From CAMCYM01 sp964405405 (GTDB lineage Bacteria; Bacteroidota; Bacteroidia; Flavobacteriales_D; Sanyastnellaceae), in contig CAYONT010000035.1 in the NCBI GenBank assembly GCA_964405405.1, positions 1 to 21,641 of the forward strand: a DNA stretch of 21,641 nt. Direction: 5' to 3'. The notes beneath the pieces were generated by a model. The model was not told the origin of the DNA, searched no databases, and saw only the letters and a list, made by a program, of their open reading frames with translations. Within the stretch, counting starts at the first letter, position 1; each line of letters opens with the position of its first letter. Made by a program: the position numbers and the translations under genes. Below are positions 20,266-21,641 of the stretch, one piece after another.

Positions 20266-21641
20266 CGCAGTTGGAAAGACCCGTTTTTGACGGGCAACCA
20301 CGTCGATTGGATGTATTACGAGATGCTGCCAGGCACCTCCTCCCTGACGGGGGCGTCCCCAGCCACAGCGGGATGGCACCTACCCCTTTTTCACAACCCT
20401 TCGAATTTCTTTTACGCGTTCCAGTGGGGGGAAGGTGGGGCCAACAACCGGAACCTGAATCCGGGCTTGGGCGGCTGGTTTGCTTGGTCCCTCGAACTCG
20501 ATGGGGCCACCTACGCCGGGGTAGGCGATGTCAATGTGGACCTACAGAACTGCACCACCGGCGGAGGCGGCATCCCGGGCGGGGGTCCCGATTTCTCCAC
20601 CTGTCCCAACGAATCGTTCCAATGGGTAACCTACACGGCCACCTCCTCTTGTGGCAGTGTTTCGGCCACCCAACCGGTTTATTTCGTTGACAATGAACCG
20701 CCTTCTTTCGTTTTCTGCCCGCCCCATGCCACCGTGCCTTGCGGCGAACCGCTGCCCTTTGCCGAGCCCGTCGTCCTCGACGGCTGCGGACCCGTCACGC
20801 TGCAGTGGACTTCAGACACCCTGGCGGGTACGTGCCCGGGACAGCTCACGGTGCACCATGCTTGGACGGCCACCGATGCCTGTGGAGCCACCGCGGTTTG
20901 CCACCAGACCCTTCAACATCAAGTCGCTCAACCGCCAGTGTTGATGGACGTACCGGACGACGCGGAAATCCCTTGCGAAGTGTATGCCGGTTGCGCCCAG
21001 TTTCCCCTGCCCTATGCCTTGGATGGATGCACTGGAGACAGCTTGGAGGTTACCTGTGAAGAATGGCTTTACAACACCGAGCTCTACCCGTCCATTTTTG
21101 ATGCGGTGTTGGTCTACACAGCCACCGATGCCTGTGGCCAAACCGTCTCAGACTCCACCCAGCTGTCCATCGTGGACAACCAAGACCCCATCATCATCTA
21201 CTCTCCCCCCAACTTCACCATTTCCTTGGAACAATGGGGGGTCTTTCCCATTCCGGAGCCCATCTGCATCGACAACTGCTACATGCCAGTTCCCGGTTTG
21301 GGAGGCGGGGGCGGCGGGGGCGGCGGGGGCGGCGGAGAACCGCTGCCCTGCTCCGTCTTGATCGAAACCGAACCCCTTTGTTGCGGGAGTTTTCTCGCCA
21401 CCTTCTATTTTTCCCACACGGACAACGCTGGAAACACCGCCGACACGGTACTGGTGGTGACCGTGCTGGACATGACCCCACCCACATGGGGTACGCTGCC
21501 CGGCGATGCGGTGCTCGCCTGCGACGACCCGGCTGCACAGTCCCTGTTGCTGAACCCGCCATTCCCTTCAGCCACCGACAACTCCTGCCCCCCGGAACTC
21601 ATCGACATCGCCTTTCAGGACGAAGTGCTTTCAGAATGCCC
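20266..21641 (+). CDS. Secreted HYR-like repeat protein (both ends missing)
   Basis: An open frame of 458 codons without a stop enters from gap 3 and leaves the window. It begins RSWKDPFLTGNHVDWMYYEM, a stretch I do not recognise. From about 20,690 it consists of immunoglobulin-like modules of roughly 90-110 residues resembling HYR domains. Each begins with a D-x-x-P-P/D-P turn (VDNEPPSFVFCPP, QPPVLMDVPDDAEIPC, VDNQDPIIIYSPPNF, LDMTPPTWGTLPG) and has paired cysteines. Two modules contain the motif ATDACG. A 12-glycine tract interrupts one module at 21301-21336. Such arrays are typical of very large T9SS-secreted or gliding-associated proteins of Bacteroidota. The signal peptide and sorting domain would be in the gap and beyond the window. 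Confidence 0.8.
21301..21336 (+). repeat. Twelve-glycine tract with a 9-bp period
   Basis: Twelve consecutive glycine codons, with three copies of GGCGGGGGC at 21304-21330, inside the HYR-like protein. The short tandem period makes it a likely site of length variation. Confidence 0.9.

Overview
The window looks like chromosomal sequence from a GC-rich member of the Bacteroidota, from a draft or metagenome assembly with three 100-N gaps. The main evidence is a C-terminal T9SS (type IX secretion) sorting domain, a GWxTD-domain lipoprotein, an OmpP1/FadL-type barrel, TlpA-like and SSC-type lipoproteins, and promoters of the Bacteroidota TTG/TAnnTTTG type. Shine-Dalgarno sites are scarce, as expected for the phylum. 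A DUF164/Nif3 pair and a Dps of Flavobacteriales-like sequence hint at the Flavobacteriales, but that placement is inference. Long antisense ORFs over most genes are a by-product of the high GC content.

Layout. Positions 1-1,234 (minus strand): the 5' end of an rluF-like pseudouridine synthase leaving the window, a small two-helix lipoprotein with its terminator, and tRNA-Glu(UUC) with a near-ideal promoter and terminator. Positions 1,332-4,950 (minus): proS, a BKACE-family (DUF849) enzyme, a left-handed beta-helix acyltransferase overlapping it, and dps. Positions 5,077-7,716 (plus): a repeat-rich lipoprotein interrupted by gap 1, overlapped by an outer-membrane barrel gene (ATGA). Positions 7,794-9,744 (minus): a DUF164 coiled-coil protein that has lost all four zinc cysteines, and its usual partner Nif3. 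Positions 9,769-12,843 (plus): lpxK, a thioredoxin-fold lipoprotein, and lpxH, a probable lipid A / redox operon closed by a strong bidirectional terminator. Positions 12,980-15,913 (minus): a large T9SS-exported beta-propeller protein with gap 2 near its N-terminus. Positions 16,070-17,703 (minus): an envelope protein of unknown function overlapping lipA. Positions 17,772-19,516 (plus): OsmC and a GWxTD lipoprotein (ATGA overlap). Positions 19,570-20,165 (plus): rlmB with its own promoter, truncated by gap 3. Positions 20,266-21,641: a secreted HYR-like repeat protein that enters from the gap and leaves the window.

Most of the window is housekeeping (translation, lipid A, lipoate) mixed with cell-envelope and secreted proteins. 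I see no phage, transposon, CRISPR, toxin-antitoxin or obvious defence system. The least conventional items are the cysteine-free DUF164 protein, the BKACE plus acyltransferase pair, and the lipoprotein/barrel pair. No gene-free stretch exceeds 300 bases. The longest (943-1,162) holds only the tRNA terminator that I can recognise.
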